From: an uncultured Collinsella sp.
Lineage (GTDB): Bacteria; Actinomycetota; Coriobacteriia; Coriobacteriales; Coriobacteriaceae
Reading direction: 5' to 3'
Assembly: GCA_958407995.1 (NCBI GenBank)
Contig: CATYJU010000014.1
Span: 1 to 46,485 of the forward strand
Length of the DNA stretch: 46,485 nucleotides
The notes under the pieces are model-generated. The model was not told the DNA's origin, made no database searches, and saw nothing but the letters and a program-made list of their open reading frames with translations. Position numbers and translations under genes: made by a program. Shown here in pieces: positions 1 to 8,345 of the stretch (positions are counted from its first letter, which is position 1; each line of letters begins with the position of its first letter).

Positions 1-203
1 ACGGCGTCGTTTCGACCTTTGAGCTCGATGATGCGGCGGAGAAGTGTGTGCTCGGTCTGTCCAAACGCACGCATCTCACGGGCCGCGGCATCGTGCGCCT
101 GGTTCGCATTGCGCGCACGATTGCAGACGTCGCCGAGAGCGAGCAAGTGACGCAGGATCACGTGCTCGAGGCGGCGATGTACCAGGGAAGGAGGGACCAA
201 TGA
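1..203 (+). CDS. comM: ComM/YifB-family Mg-chelatase-like AAA ATPase, C-terminal end (partial)
   Basis: Only the last 67 codons or so are present, read in the frame beginning at base 3. The residues fit the C-terminal helical domain of the YifB/ComM family (Mg chelatase subunit ChlI C-terminal domain), with the typical pattern L-S-x-R...GRGIVRLVRIARTIAD followed by a short helix and the stop at 201-203. ComM is a hexameric helicase that promotes branch migration during natural transformation. The stop codon overlaps the dprA start (ATGA), so the two are translationally coupled, and comM next to dprA is a common arrangement. Family assignment rests on the C-terminus alone. Confidence 0.8.
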   Translation, partial: GVVSTFELDDAAEKCVLGLSKRTHLTGRGIVRLVRIARTIADVAESEQVTQDHVLEAAMYQGRRDQ

Positions 204-1135
204 TGGCCGAGGGGACCTTTGAGCTGCATCCAGGTGATGCGTTGTATCCCGAGACCGTTTTGGAGCTTTCTGATGTACCCCAGACGCTTTATGTGCGCGG
301 CAATCCCGAGGTGCTTTCGACACCCGCGCTCTCCATCATCGGCGCGCGCAAGGCCTCGCCGTATGGTCTTGCCGTGGCAGAGCTTGCGGCAAAGGTGGCG
401 GTTGAGGCGGGAGTGACGGTAGTTTCGGGCGGCGCGGTTGGTTGTGACCAGGCCTCGGGTTGGGCTGCGGTCAACGCCGGCGGCAAACACGTCGTGGTGC
501 TGGGGACGGGCGCCGACGTGGTCTACCCGCGTTCGAGCGCGGGGCTTATTACGCGCACGCTCGATACGGGCGGCGCGGTCGTGTCGATCTCTCCGTGGGG
601 CATGGGTCCGCGCAAGTTTGCCTTTCCGCGCCGCAATCGCGTGATCGCGGCCCTGTCGCAAGCCCTCTTTGTATCCGAGGCGGGTATGCCTTCCGGGACG
701 TTTTCTACAGCTGAGGCTGCTATGGATTTGGGGCGCGAACTTCTTGCCGTGCCGGGGTCGATCCTATCGCCCGAGTCGCGTGGCACGAATTACCTCATTG
801 CGAACGGTGCCTGCTGCATTGTCGACGAGGAGTCCATCGAGATGGCTATCTCTCGCATATACGGCACCCTGCGCTACTCGCGCCCCGATGCTCCCGGCAT
901 TGCCGACCTGAATCCAACACAGCAGACCGTGATGCATGCGCTCATCGCCTCTCCGCTCAAGGTCGACGACATCGCGGCGCTCGTCTCACTCGATGCTGTC
1001 GGCGTACTCAAACTCTTGGGTTCGCTTGAACTCGAGGGCCTTATCGAGCGCATGATGGATGGAAGGTATGCGCCCTCCAAGTTTGCCCTTCACGCCCAGA
1101 CGCCCTTCGGTCACAATGGAAAACGTGTCAATTAG
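200..1135 (+). CDS. dprA: DNA-processing protein DprA (Smf)
   Basis: DprA binds incoming single-stranded DNA during transformation and loads RecA. The 311-residue protein has the Rossmann-like DprA core: IIGARKASPYG (46-56), SGGAVGCD (76-83), GTGADVVYP (102-110), FPRRNRVIAALS (142-153) and SGTFSTAEAA (165-174). A short winged-helix domain follows at about 238-295. There is no long N-terminal SAM domain. The ATG at 200 overlaps the comM stop and has the GGAAGGAGGG ribosome-binding region just upstream; ATG 203 is an equally possible start one codon later. An upstream in-frame extension exists but runs inside comM and is rejected. With comEA and comEC further along, this suggests the strain carries a DNA-uptake route. 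Confidence 0.93.
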   Translation: MMAEGTFELHPGDALYPETVLELSDVPQTLYVRGNPEVLSTPALSIIGARKASPYGLAVAELAAKVAVEAGVTVVSGGAVGCDQASGWAAVNAGGKHVVVLGTGADVVYPRSSAGLITRTLDTGGAVVSISPWGMGPRKFAFPRRNRVIAALSQALFVSEAGMPSGTFSTAEAAMDLGRELLAVPGSILSPESRGTNYLIANGACCIVDEESIEMAISRIYGTLRYSRPDAPGIADLNPTQQTVMHALIASPLKVDDIAALVSLDAVGVLKLLGSLELEGLIERMMDGRYAPSKFALHAQTPFGHNGKRVN

Positions 1136-1149
1136 AAAGGTGTTTGCAG

Positions 1150-2487
1150 ATGCAGTTCGATCAGGTGACGGTTATCGGTGGCGGTCTGGCGGGTTCGGAG
1201 TGCGCGATCCAGCTGGCAGACCGCGGGTTTGCCGTAAAGCTGTGCGAGATGCGCCCCCAGGTGAGCTCCCCGGCCCACCATACCGATCACCTGGCAGAGC
1301 TCGTCTGCTCCAATTCGTTTAAGTCGACCCGTCCGGATTCTGCGGCTGGTTTGCTGAAGGCCGAGCTTGAGCGCATGGGTTCAGTCCTGCTCGATTGCGC
1401 CCATCGCGCCGCTGTTCCCGCCGGTGGTGCCTTGGCGGTCGACCGCGTCAAGTTTTCCGAGCTTGTCGAGGCCGAGGTTGCCGCCCGTCCCAATATCGAG
1501 GTCGTGCACGGTGAGGTCACACAGATTCCCGAGGGTCACGTGGTCATTGCCGCGGGCCCGCTGTGTTCACCGGCGCTGAGCGAAGAGGTTATGAAGCTCG
1601 TCGGTGGCGATGCCCTGGCATTCTTTGATGCGGCGGCGCCGATCGTCGATGCCTCCACGCTCGATATGGACGTGCTGTTCTCGCAGTCGCGCTACGAGGA
1701 GCAGGGGAGCGGCGACTATCTCAACGCTCCGCTCAACAAGGAGGAGTACGAGGCCTTTATCGAGGCGCTTACCACGGCCGACCGCGTGGTGCTCAAAGAC
1801 TTTGAGGGCGGCGATCTGTTCCAGGCCTGCCAGCCTGCCGAGGAGGTTGCACGCACCGGCAAGGACGCTATTCGCTTTGGCGCCATGAAGCCCGTTGGCC
1901 TCACCGACCCGCGTACCGGACGTCGCCCCTGGGCAGCGATTCAGCTGCGTGCCGAGAACAAGGAGAAGACCGCCTATAACCTGGTGGGCTTCCAGACCAA
2001 CTTGACCTTTGGCGAGCAGAAGCGCGTCTTCCATATGGTGCCGGGCCTGGAGAACGCTGAGTTCTTCCGCTACGGTGTCATGCACCGCAATACCTTTGTC
2101 GACGCCCCTCACGTGCTCGATAGCACCTTTGCCGTGCCCGGTACCGGCGTGCGCCTGGCCGGTCAGATCACCGGCACCGAGGGGTACATGGAAGCCGTGG
2201 CGACAGGTCTGCTCGCGGCGCTCAACACCTATGCCGAGGCTATCGGTGCCGCGGGCGTCGAGTTGCCGCGTGTGGGCGCCCTGGGTGCGCTCGTGGGCTA
2301 TGCGACCGATCCTGCCACCGTGGGCTATCAGCCTATGCATGTCAACTTTGGCCTGGTGCCGCCACTCGAGGACGGTAAGCGCCGCAGCAAGCGCGACCGC
2401 TATCAGGCCTATGCGGACCGTGCGCTCGAGGCCCTCGATGCCTACTTGGCCACGCGCTCCGACTTGTTTGGAGGCGACCGGTCATAG
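1150..2487 (+). CDS. trmFO: Methylenetetrahydrofolate-tRNA-(uracil-54-C5)-methyltransferase, FADH2-oxidizing (TrmFO)
   Basis: TrmFO makes ribothymidine at position 54 of tRNA using methylene-tetrahydrofolate as the carbon donor and FAD/NAD(P)H as reductant. The 445-residue protein opens with the FAD-binding loop VIGGGLAGSE (8-17) and carries the family blocks CEMRP, ELVCSNSFKS and MKPVGLTDPRTG. I chose the ATG at 1150 because the AGAAAGG at 1134-1140 lies nine bases upstream; an in-frame TTG at 1144 would sit only three bases from it. It lies between dprA and a Xer recombinase; topA, which sits between dprA and trmFO in many Firmicutes, is not here. Confidence 0.95.
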   Translation: MQFDQVTVIGGGLAGSECAIQLADRGFAVKLCEMRPQVSSPAHHTDHLAELVCSNSFKSTRPDSAAGLLKAELERMGSVLLDCAHRAAVPAGGALAVDRVKFSELVEAEVAARPNIEVVHGEVTQIPEGHVVIAAGPLCSPALSEEVMKLVGGDALAFFDAAAPIVDASTLDMDVLFSQSRYEEQGSGDYLNAPLNKEEYEAFIEALTTADRVVLKDFEGGDLFQACQPAEEVARTGKDAIRFGAMKPVGLTDPRTGRRPWAAIQLRAENKEKTAYNLVGFQTNLTFGEQKRVFHMVPGLENAEFFRYGVMHRNTFVDAPHVLDSTFAVPGTGVRLAGQITGTEGYMEAVATGLLAALNTYAEAIGAAGVELPRVGALGALVGYATDPATVGYQPMHVNFGLVPPLEDGKRRSKRDRYQAYADRALEALDAYLATRSDLFGGDRS

Positions 2488-3404
2488 CCTTTGACCTGTA
2501 CGACACCGTCGACTCGTTTATCGCCTATATCGCACGCGTCGAGGGGCTTTCTCCCAACACGGTGACGGCCTATGGCTCGAGGCTAGAGCGCTTTGCTGCC
2601 TGGTGCGAGCGCGAGGATATTGATGCTTTCGCTGCCGACGTGCGCACCATTCGTCGCTATCTTGCCGAGCTTTCGCGTGAGCAGGTGGCTCCCCGAACGC
2701 TTGCGGCGCACCTGTCGGCTATTCGATCTCTCTATCGCTGGATGGCTGCCGAGGGGATTGTCGAGGGCGATGCGGTCTCGGCGATCGCGTCGCCCAAGCT
2801 GCCGCGTGACCTGCCGGGCGTCCTTACGACCCAGCAGGTCGAGGCGCTGCTCAAGACGCCTGATACCTCAACACCCGCGGGACTGCGCGATGCGGCGATG
2901 CTCGAGTTGCTCTATGCCTCGGGTGCCCGCATCTCAGAGCTTGCGGCGCTCAATGTGGAATCCATCTCATGGTCCGAGCGCACGCTGCGCCTGTGGGGCA
3001 AGGGAAGCAAGGAGCGCATCGTTCCTCTGTATTGTCGTGCGCTCGATGTGACGCGTCTCTATATTGAAGAGGGGAGGCCGGAGTTGCTCGCTCGGGCAAA
3101 GCGCCGCGACCTCGCTACCGGGCCGCATCCGCTGCTTATATCGGCGCGCGGCAATCGCATGAGCGCCGCGATGCTCCGGCGGCGGTTCCATACGCTGGCG
3201 ACGCTCGCCGGCATTCCGGCCGACATCGCCCCGCATGCGATGCGCCATACCTTTGCGACCGACTTGCTCGAGGGCGGTGCGGACCTGCGCTCGGTTCAAG
3301 AGCTGCTAGGTCATGCGAGCCTGTCCACGACGCAGATCTACACGCATCTCACACCCGATCGGCTTAAGCGGGCTGTGGCTCAAGCCCATCCCCGCGGCGA
3401 ATAG
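2484..3404 (+). CDS. Tyrosine recombinase, XerC/XerD family, probable ATA start
   Basis: A Xer-type site-specific recombinase of 306 residues if read from ATA 2484. The N-terminal SAM-like DNA-binding domain covers roughly 5-95 and the catalytic domain 110-300. Catalytic residues are visible: Arg149 (GARISEL), a Lys in WGKGSKER (about 173-176), His251 and Arg254 (HAMRH), His277 (LLGHAS) and Tyr286 (TQIYTH). The only conventional start, GTG 2562, would cut off the first helix of the SAM domain (DSFIAYIARVEGLSPNT) and has no ribosome-binding site. ATA 2484 has GGAGG at 2470-2474 nine bases upstream and overlaps the trmFO stop. Family members resolve chromosome dimers at dif. Whether it acts alone or with a partner recombinase cannot be seen here. 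Confidence 0.85.
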   Translation: MAFDLYDTVDSFIAYIARVEGLSPNTVTAYGSRLERFAAWCEREDIDAFAADVRTIRRYLAELSREQVAPRTLAAHLSAIRSLYRWMAAEGIVEGDAVSAIASPKLPRDLPGVLTTQQVEALLKTPDTSTPAGLRDAAMLELLYASGARISELAALNVESISWSERTLRLWGKGSKERIVPLYCRALDVTRLYIEEGRPELLARAKRRDLATGPHPLLISARGNRMSAAMLRRRFHTLATLAGIPADIAPHAMRHTFATDLLEGGADLRSVQELLGHASLSTTQIYTHLTPDRLKRAVAQAHPRGE

Positions 3405-3453
3405 TGGCTGGCACGTCCCGCGCCGCACTCAGGTGTGTGGTTTTGATTGCGGG

Positions 3454-3482
3454 TTGGCAGGAAGAGGCATTCCTGCTATCAT
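3454..3482 (+). promoter_or_regulatory. Promoter of rpsB-tsf
   Basis: TTGGCA at 3454-3459, a 17-base spacer, then TATCAT at 3477-3482. The -10 is preceded by TGC, giving TGCTATCAT, the same nine bases as the adhE promoter candidate. It leaves a leader of about 135 bases before rpsB (3483-3623) that holds short GC-rich inverted repeats around 3545-3575 but no obvious terminator. Confidence 0.6.
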
Positions 3483-3623
3483 TCATCGGGTTGCTTCACG
3501 GCAACATGTTTTTATCACGCACGCGCGGCTACTTCATACCGTGGTGCCCGGGCTTTGGTAGCACATGTCCGGGTTGGTTTTGGAGGATGACCCCGCGCGG
3601 AGGCAAACCACAGGAGGTTTAAC

Positions 3624-4352
3624 ATGGCTACCAAGATTAATATCCGCACCCTGCTCGAGGCCGGCTGCCACTTCGGTCACCAGACCCGTCGCTGGAACCC
3701 CAAGATGAAGCCGTTCATCTTCGGTGAGCGCAACGGCATCTACATCCTCGACCTCAAGCAGACCATCCTCGACGCCGACCAGGCCTACACCTTCGTCAAG
3801 AACGTCGCCAAGGGTGGCAACGTGCTGTTCGTCGGCACCAAGAAGCAGGCTCAGGAGGCCGTCAAGAACGCTGCTGAGCGCGCCAACATGCCTTACATCA
3901 ACCAGCGTTGGCTCGGCGGTATGCTGACCAACTTCGTCACCATCCGCTCCCGCATCAACCGCATGGAGGAGCTCGAGGCCATGGTCGAGGACGGCCGCAT
4001 GGCAGTGCTCCCCAAGAAGGAGCAGGCTGTTCTCGGCAAGGAGCTCACTAAGCTCCAGACCAACCTCGGTGGCGCCCGCGACATGAAGGGTCTGCCCCAG
4101 GCTCTCTTCGTCATCGACACCAAGCGCGAGGAGAACGCCATCAAGGAGGCCCAGCGCCTGAACATCCCCGTCGTCGCCCTGATCGACACCAACTCCGATC
4201 CCGACGAGGTCGAGTACGGCATCCCCTGCAACGATGACGCTATCTCCGCTGTCACCCTTATGTGCGAGCTCATGGCTGACGCCTGCCTCGCTGGCTCCGG
4301 CAAGGAGCAGGTCTCCGAGGCCGAGATGGCCGCTGAGCCCAAGGCCGAGTAA
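3624..4352 (+). CDS. rpsB: 30S ribosomal protein S2
   Basis: S2 sits on the back of the 30S head-body junction and is needed for recruiting S1 and for translation. The 242-residue product starts MATKINIRTLLEAGCHFGHQ and has the S2 signatures FIFGERNGIYILDL, NQRWLGGMLTNF and ALIDTNSDPDEVEYGIPCNDDA. The length is normal. The start is fixed by AGGAGG at 3612-3617, six bases upstream of the ATG. It is cotranscribed with tsf 45 bases downstream, the usual bacterial pairing. Codon use is strongly biased to C-ending codons, as expected for a highly expressed gene. Confidence 0.98.
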   Translation: MATKINIRTLLEAGCHFGHQTRRWNPKMKPFIFGERNGIYILDLKQTILDADQAYTFVKNVAKGGNVLFVGTKKQAQEAVKNAAERANMPYINQRWLGGMLTNFVTIRSRINRMEELEAMVEDGRMAVLPKKEQAVLGKELTKLQTNLGGARDMKGLPQALFVIDTKREENAIKEAQRLNIPVVALIDTNSDPDEVEYGIPCNDDAISAVTLMCELMADACLAGSGKEQVSEAEMAAEPKAE

Positions 4353-4397
4353 ATCAGTCTTAGTTAATTCTTTTTCATCTCTTTGAAAGGAACCACA

Positions 4398-5267
4398 ATG
4401 GCCCAGATTACCGCCGCTATGGTCAAGCAGCTCCGCGAGATGACCGACTCCCCGATGATGGAGTGCAAGAAGGCTCTCGTCGAGGCTGACGGCGACATGG
4501 ACGCCGCTGTCGACGTTCTGCGTAAGAACGGCCTTGCCAAGGCTGCCAAGAAGGCTGGCCGTGAGACCAACGAGGGCGCTGTCGCCGCGTTCGTCTCCGA
4601 GGATGGCAAGACCGGCGCTCTGCTCGAGCTCTCCTGCGAGACTGACTTCGTTGGCTCTAACGCCAAGTTCACCGGCTTTGCTTCCAAGGTCGCTGAGGTT
4701 GTCGCTACCACCGAGCCTGCTGACGTCGACGCTCTGCTCGAGAAGCCGATGGGCGAGGAGACCGTTTCCTCCGAGCTCACCGAGATGATTCACATCATGG
4801 GCGAGAACATGAAGATCTCCCGCTTCGCTGCCCGCAAGGCCGAGAACGGCGCGCTCGCTTCTTACATCCACATGGGTGGTAAGATCGGCGTCCTCGTCGA
4901 GTTCGCCTTCGAGAAGGCTGAGACCGCTCAGGCTGAATCCTTCAAGACCTTCGCTCACGACGTTGCCCTTCAGGTTGCCGCTGTCGCTCCGATCTGCGCT
5001 ACCCGCGATCAGGTTCCGGCCGAGACCGTCGAGCACGAGAAGCAGATCTACATGGCCCAGGCTGCCGAGTCCGGCAAGCCCGAGGCTATCCAGGAGAAGA
5101 TGGCTGTCGGCCGTCTGGAGAAGTTCTACAAGCAGTCCGTGCTCACCGAGCAGGAGTTCATCAAGGACAGCTCCCTCACCATCAAGAAGTACGCTGAGCA
5201 GGTCTCCAAGGAGCTCGGCGACACCATTACCGTCGTTGCCTTTGACCGTCTGGTCCGTGGCGAGTAA
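4398..5267 (+). CDS. tsf: Elongation factor Ts
   Basis: EF-Ts is the guanine nucleotide exchange factor that recycles EF-Tu-GDP. The 289-residue protein has the N-terminal UBA-like domain with TDSPMMECKKAL (about 15-26) and the core motif CETDFVGSN (about 81-89), where the Asp-Phe pair enters EF-Tu. The length is typical of full-length bacterial EF-Ts. The start is ATG 4398 with GAAAGG at 4385-4390; the TTG at 4383 lies within that ribosome-binding site and is rejected. It is the last gene of the rpsB-tsf operon, which ends at the terminator at 5291-5325. Confidence 0.98.
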   Translation: MAQITAAMVKQLREMTDSPMMECKKALVEADGDMDAAVDVLRKNGLAKAAKKAGRETNEGAVAAFVSEDGKTGALLELSCETDFVGSNAKFTGFASKVAEVVATTEPADVDALLEKPMGEETVSSELTEMIHIMGENMKISRFAARKAENGALASYIHMGGKIGVLVEFAFEKAETAQAESFKTFAHDVALQVAAVAPICATRDQVPAETVEHEKQIYMAQAAESGKPEAIQEKMAVGRLEKFYKQSVLTEQEFIKDSSLTIKKYAEQVSKELGDTITVVAFDRLVRGE

Positions 5268-5290
5268 ATAAGCTCTTGTAGCTGGTAATG

Positions 5291-5325
5291 AGCAGGCTGT
5301 GGGTTTTACTCACAGCCTGCTTTTT
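5291..5325 (+). terminator. Intrinsic terminator after tsf
   Basis: A perfect 10-bp stem, GCAGGCTGTG (5292-5301) with CACAGCCTGC (5311-5320), closes a nine-base loop and runs straight into TTTTT. It separates rpsB-tsf from pyrH. Confidence 0.9.
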
Positions 5326-5346
5326 CATGGCTCTTCTTAGAGCCTT

Positions 5347-5355
5347 TGATAGAAT
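5347..5355 (+). promoter_or_regulatory. Candidate extended -10 promoter of pyrH operon
   Basis: TGATAGAAT: a TG one base upstream of TAGAAT (5350-5355), placed between the tsf terminator and the pyrH ribosome-binding site. No good -35 hexamer is seen at the right distance, which fits an extended -10 promoter. Confidence 0.4.
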
Positions 5356-5385
5356 GTTGAAAGTTCAATCTAAAGGAGGATCGCT

Positions 5386-6108
5386 TTGTCCGACATCCGA
5401 TATAAACGCGTGCTTCTTAAGCTTTCCGGCGAAGCGCTGATGGGCGACGGCCAATATGGCATCGACCCCAAGGTTACCGACCATCTTGCTAAGCAGGTCA
5501 AGGAGCTGCTCGCCGTTGGCCATGAGGTCGGCGTCGTTGTCGGCGGCGGCAATATTTTCCGCGGCATGGCAGGCGCTGCCGGTGGCATGGAGCGTGCTCA
5601 GGCCGACTACATGGGCATGCTGGCAACCGTTATGAACGCGCTCGCCCTGCAGGATGCCTTCGAGCATAACGATGTTCCCTGCCGCGTGATGAGCGCTATC
5701 CAGATGAACGAGATCTGCGAGCCCTATATTCGCCGTCGCGCCATCAACCACCTTTCCAAGGGCAACGTCGTTATTTTTGCCGCCGGTTCGGGCAATCCGT
5801 ACTTTACGACCGACACCGCCGCGGCTCTTCGTGCGTGCGAGATCGGCGCCGAGATTCTGATTAAAGCCACCAAGGTTGACGGCATCTACGATAAGGATCC
5901 CGTCAAGTGCGCCGACGCCGTCCGTTTTGACAAGATTACCTATCACGAGGTTCTCGTCCGCGGTCTGCAGGTTATGGATTCCACGGCTACGGCACTGTGC
6001 CAGGACAACCGTATGCCGATTTTGGTCCTCAACATCGATGGCGAGGACACCGTCAAGCGCGCGCTTTCGGGTGAGCCCGTCGGCACGCTCGTCTATCAGG
6101 AGGATTAA
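5386..6108 (+). CDS. pyrH: UMP kinase
   Basis: PyrH phosphorylates UMP to UDP with ATP, a hexameric enzyme of the amino-acid-kinase fold. The 240-residue protein has the nucleotide-binding KLSGEAL near the start, VVGGGN(I)FRG (about 51-60) and a typical C-terminus. The TTG start at 5386 is supported by the strong AAAGGAGG at 5372-5379 with six bases of spacing; no better start exists. Frr follows after two bases, the near-universal pyrH-frr pair. It begins a gene run that continues to proS and shares its end product with the pyrimidine operon further downstream. Confidence 0.97.
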   Translation: MSDIRYKRVLLKLSGEALMGDGQYGIDPKVTDHLAKQVKELLAVGHEVGVVVGGGNIFRGMAGAAGGMERAQADYMGMLATVMNALALQDAFEHNDVPCRVMSAIQMNEICEPYIRRRAINHLSKGNVVIFAAGSGNPYFTTDTAAALRACEIGAEILIKATKVDGIYDKDPVKCADAVRFDKITYHEVLVRGLQVMDSTATALCQDNRMPILVLNIDGEDTVKRALSGEPVGTLVYQED

Positions 6109-6110
6109 GC

Positions 6111-6647
6111 ATGGCAGAGAACATCACCGCCCATATGGACAAGTCGCTCGAGTCCCTCAAGCATAACTTCTCCAAGGTCCGTACCGGCCGCGCCAATGCC
6201 AACATTCTGTCCGACATCACCGTCGATTATTACGGTGTTCCCACGCCGGTCACGCAGGTTGCCGCCGTCAAGACCCCCGAGGCCCACATGCTGCTCATCG
6301 AGCCGTGGGACAAGGCGCTCATCAACGCTATCGTCAAGGCCATCGGCGCTTCCGATCTGGGTATTACCCCCAACTCCGATGGCACCGTCGTTCGTCTGCC
6401 GTTCCCGGCTCCCACCGAGGAGCGCCGTCGCGAGCTCGTCAAGGAGTGCCGCGAGTACGCCGAGCAGGCCAAGGTGTCTATCCGTAACATCCGTCGCGAC
6501 TTCAACAACAAGCTCGAGCGCGATGAGGAGCTCACCGAGGACGATGTCCGTCGCGAGCAGGCCAAGGTCCAGAAGCACACCGATGAGTATGTCGCCAAGG
6601 TCGAGGAGCTTCTGAAGGAAAAAGAAGCCGAGGTCATGGAGATCTAA
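6111..6647 (+). CDS. frr: Ribosome recycling factor
   Basis: RRF, with EF-G, splits post-termination ribosomes. The 178-residue product shows the family pattern, with KVRTGRANANILSDITVDYYG early in the protein (16-36) and the conserved NIRRDFNNKL and RREQ segments of the three-helix stalk toward the C-terminus. The length is slightly below the usual 185. The ATG at 6111 is two bases after pyrH, with its ribosome-binding site (AGGAGG) inside the last codons of pyrH, so translation is probably coupled. Confidence 0.97.
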   Translation: MAENITAHMDKSLESLKHNFSKVRTGRANANILSDITVDYYGVPTPVTQVAAVKTPEAHMLLIEPWDKALINAIVKAIGASDLGITPNSDGTVVRLPFPAPTEERRRELVKECREYAEQAKVSIRNIRRDFNNKLERDEELTEDDVRREQAKVQKHTDEYVAKVEELLKEKEAEVMEI

Positions 6648-6648
6648 G

Positions 6649-7443
6649 GTGCAATACGACGAGCATAAACTGGTCGAGTACTTTGCCGACGCCCCTGCGG
6701 GCGTCGGTTTTTCCGACCTTGACCTCAATAACATTCCGCACCATATCTCGTGCATCATGGACGGCAACGGTCGTTGGGCCACGTCGCGCGGTCTTGCACG
6801 CACCGAGGGCCACAAGGCGGGTATCGTCTCGCTGCGCGAGATCATTACCGCCTGCGTGCGCCTGGGCGTCGACGTGCTTTCGGCCTATGCGTTTTCTACC
6901 GAAAACTGGAACCGCCCGCAGCATGAGGTCAACGTCTTGATGCACCTGTTTGCCAAGACGTTCATCGACGAGTTGCCGCTTCTGAAGCGCGAAAACGTGC
7001 GCGTTGTCTTTTTGGGTGATATTTCCGCGCTGCCCAAGAAGACCCGCGACGTTTTTGAACGCGGTCTTGCCGAGTGCGCCGATCACACCGGTATGACGCT
7101 GGCGCTTGCCGTCAACTACGGCGCGCGTGCCGAGATTACCCGCGCTGTCCGTCAGATCGCGCTCGACGTTGCCGCCGGTAAGATTGATCCTGCCGCAATT
7201 GATGACGACATGGTGGCTTCTCACCTTTATACCGCCGGTCTTCCCGATCCTGAGCTTGTGATTCGCACCTCTGGTGAGCTGCGCCTTTCGAACTATCTGC
7301 TGTGGCAGGTGGCTTATTCCGAGTTCTACGTCACCGATACCTATTGGCCCGACTTTGATCGTTGGGGCCTTGTCGACGCCATTTTGGCCTATCAGGGCCG
7401 TGACCGTAGGTTTGGTGGTCTGAGCAAGACCGAGGAGGCTTAA
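6649..7443 (+). CDS. uppS: Isoprenyl transferase (undecaprenyl diphosphate synthase family)
   Basis: A cis-prenyltransferase that extends farnesyl diphosphate with isopentenyl diphosphate to make the C55 (or similar) carrier lipid for cell-wall synthesis. The catalytic block MDGNGRWA has Asp38. RTSGELRLSNYLLWQ and the C-terminal WPDFD that help bind the allylic and homoallylic substrates are also present. The 264-residue length includes about 30 residues before the core. The GTG at 6649 follows the frr stop by one base. With dxr and ispG downstream, the operon groups isoprenoid precursor and carrier-lipid synthesis. Confidence 0.95.
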   Translation: MQYDEHKLVEYFADAPAGVGFSDLDLNNIPHHISCIMDGNGRWATSRGLARTEGHKAGIVSLREIITACVRLGVDVLSAYAFSTENWNRPQHEVNVLMHLFAKTFIDELPLLKRENVRVVFLGDISALPKKTRDVFERGLAECADHTGMTLALAVNYGARAEITRAVRQIALDVAAGKIDPAAIDDDMVASHLYTAGLPDPELVIRTSGELRLSNYLLWQVAYSEFYVTDTYWPDFDRWGLVDAILAYQGRDRRFGGLSKTEEA

Positions 7444-7445
7444 TC

Positions 7446-8345
7446 GTGTCCGATCGTCCCAAGGCAATTGCTCCCAAGACATCTGAGCGCAAGGCTGTCG
7501 CTGCGGGAGCGCCCGCAGCGAAGAATGGCACCGGTTCGTGGCTTGCCGGCTTTATCACCCGTGCCGCCGCCGGTATCGTCTATGCCGTTGTCTTTATCCT
7601 GTGCCTGGTTTTGGGTATTGTGCCCACGGCCATCTTTGTTTCCGTCATGAGCGGCCTGTGCTGCTATGAGTTTTTCCGTATGACGAGGCTCGATGGCAAG
7701 ATGGCTAACGAGCGCATGGGTATCGCTGCCGCCGTACTCTTTCCGCTGTCGGCGTTGGGCGATTCGATGCTGCTGAATGCCCTGCTTTTTGCCCTGATGC
7801 TCGCTGTGGGCATTTGGTATGTTTGGTCGCCGCGTACCCGCATCTCTGATGTGGCCGTGACGCTCATGGGTCCCATCTACACTGGCTTTATGCTGTCGGC
7901 TATCGTGCTGCTGCGCGATGCCGTGCCCGGTTTTGCCGGCGCCCTGCTTTCGGTGGGCGTTTGCGCGTCCCTTTGGGTCTCCGATTCGTTTGCCTACATC
8001 GTGGGTAGCCGTATCGGCAAGCACAAGATGGTTCCCAAGATCTCTCCCAAAAAGAGCTGGGAGGGGTTTGTCGGCGGCATCCTGGGCTCGGTTTTGATTT
8101 GGCTCATCCTGTGGGCGACGCACTTCTACAAGCTCAGCCTGCCCTATGCGCTGCTGTGCGGCGTGGTCGTGTCCGTCCTGGGCGTTATCGGAGACCTCAT
8201 CGAGTCGCGCATCAAGCGCGGTGTGGGCGTCAAGGATTCCGGTAACCTTATCCCGGGCCACGGCGGCATGCTCGATCGTAGCGATTCGCTTATCTTTGGC
8301 TGCATTACCGCGCAGCTGCTTTTGATGATCGGAGGCGTGCTGTAA
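7446..8345 (+). CDS. cdsA: Phosphatidate cytidylyltransferase (CDP-diglyceride synthase)
   Basis: CdsA activates phosphatidic acid with CTP to CDP-diacylglycerol, the branch point of phospholipid synthesis, in the cytoplasmic membrane. After a polar, alanine-rich N-terminus of about 35 residues come several hydrophobic helices and the signature near the C-terminus: SWEGFVGG, GDLIESRIKRGVGVKDSG and PGHGGMLDRSDSL, which carries the metal-binding Asp residues. The 299-residue length is normal. The GTG start at 7446 lies two bases after uppS. The stop overlaps dxr (TAATG). Confidence 0.95.
   Translation: MSDRPKAIAPKTSERKAVAAGAPAAKNGTGSWLAGFITRAAAGIVYAVVFILCLVLGIVPTAIFVSVMSGLCCYEFFRMTRLDGKMANERMGIAAAVLFPLSALGDSMLLNALLFALMLAVGIWYVWSPRTRISDVAVTLMGPIYTGFMLSAIVLLRDAVPGFAGALLSVGVCASLWVSDSFAYIVGSRIGKHKMVPKISPKKSWEGFVGGILGSVLIWLILWATHFYKLSLPYALLCGVVVSVLGVIGDLIESRIKRGVGVKDSGNLIPGHGGMLDRSDSLIFGCITAQLLLMIGGVL

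Noticed and set aside
1144..1146. TTG as a start for trmFO
   Set aside because: Only three bases from the AGAAAGG site; ATG 1150 fits the spacing and the family N-terminus.
3313..3622. Short open frames between the recombinase and rpsB
   Set aside because: No ribosome-binding site or recognisable protein; the region holds the rpsB promoter and leader.
3534..5036. A 500-codon minus-strand frame opposite rpsB and tsf
   Set aside because: Composition is an antisense shadow, and it crosses both genes and their spacer; no ribosome-binding site.
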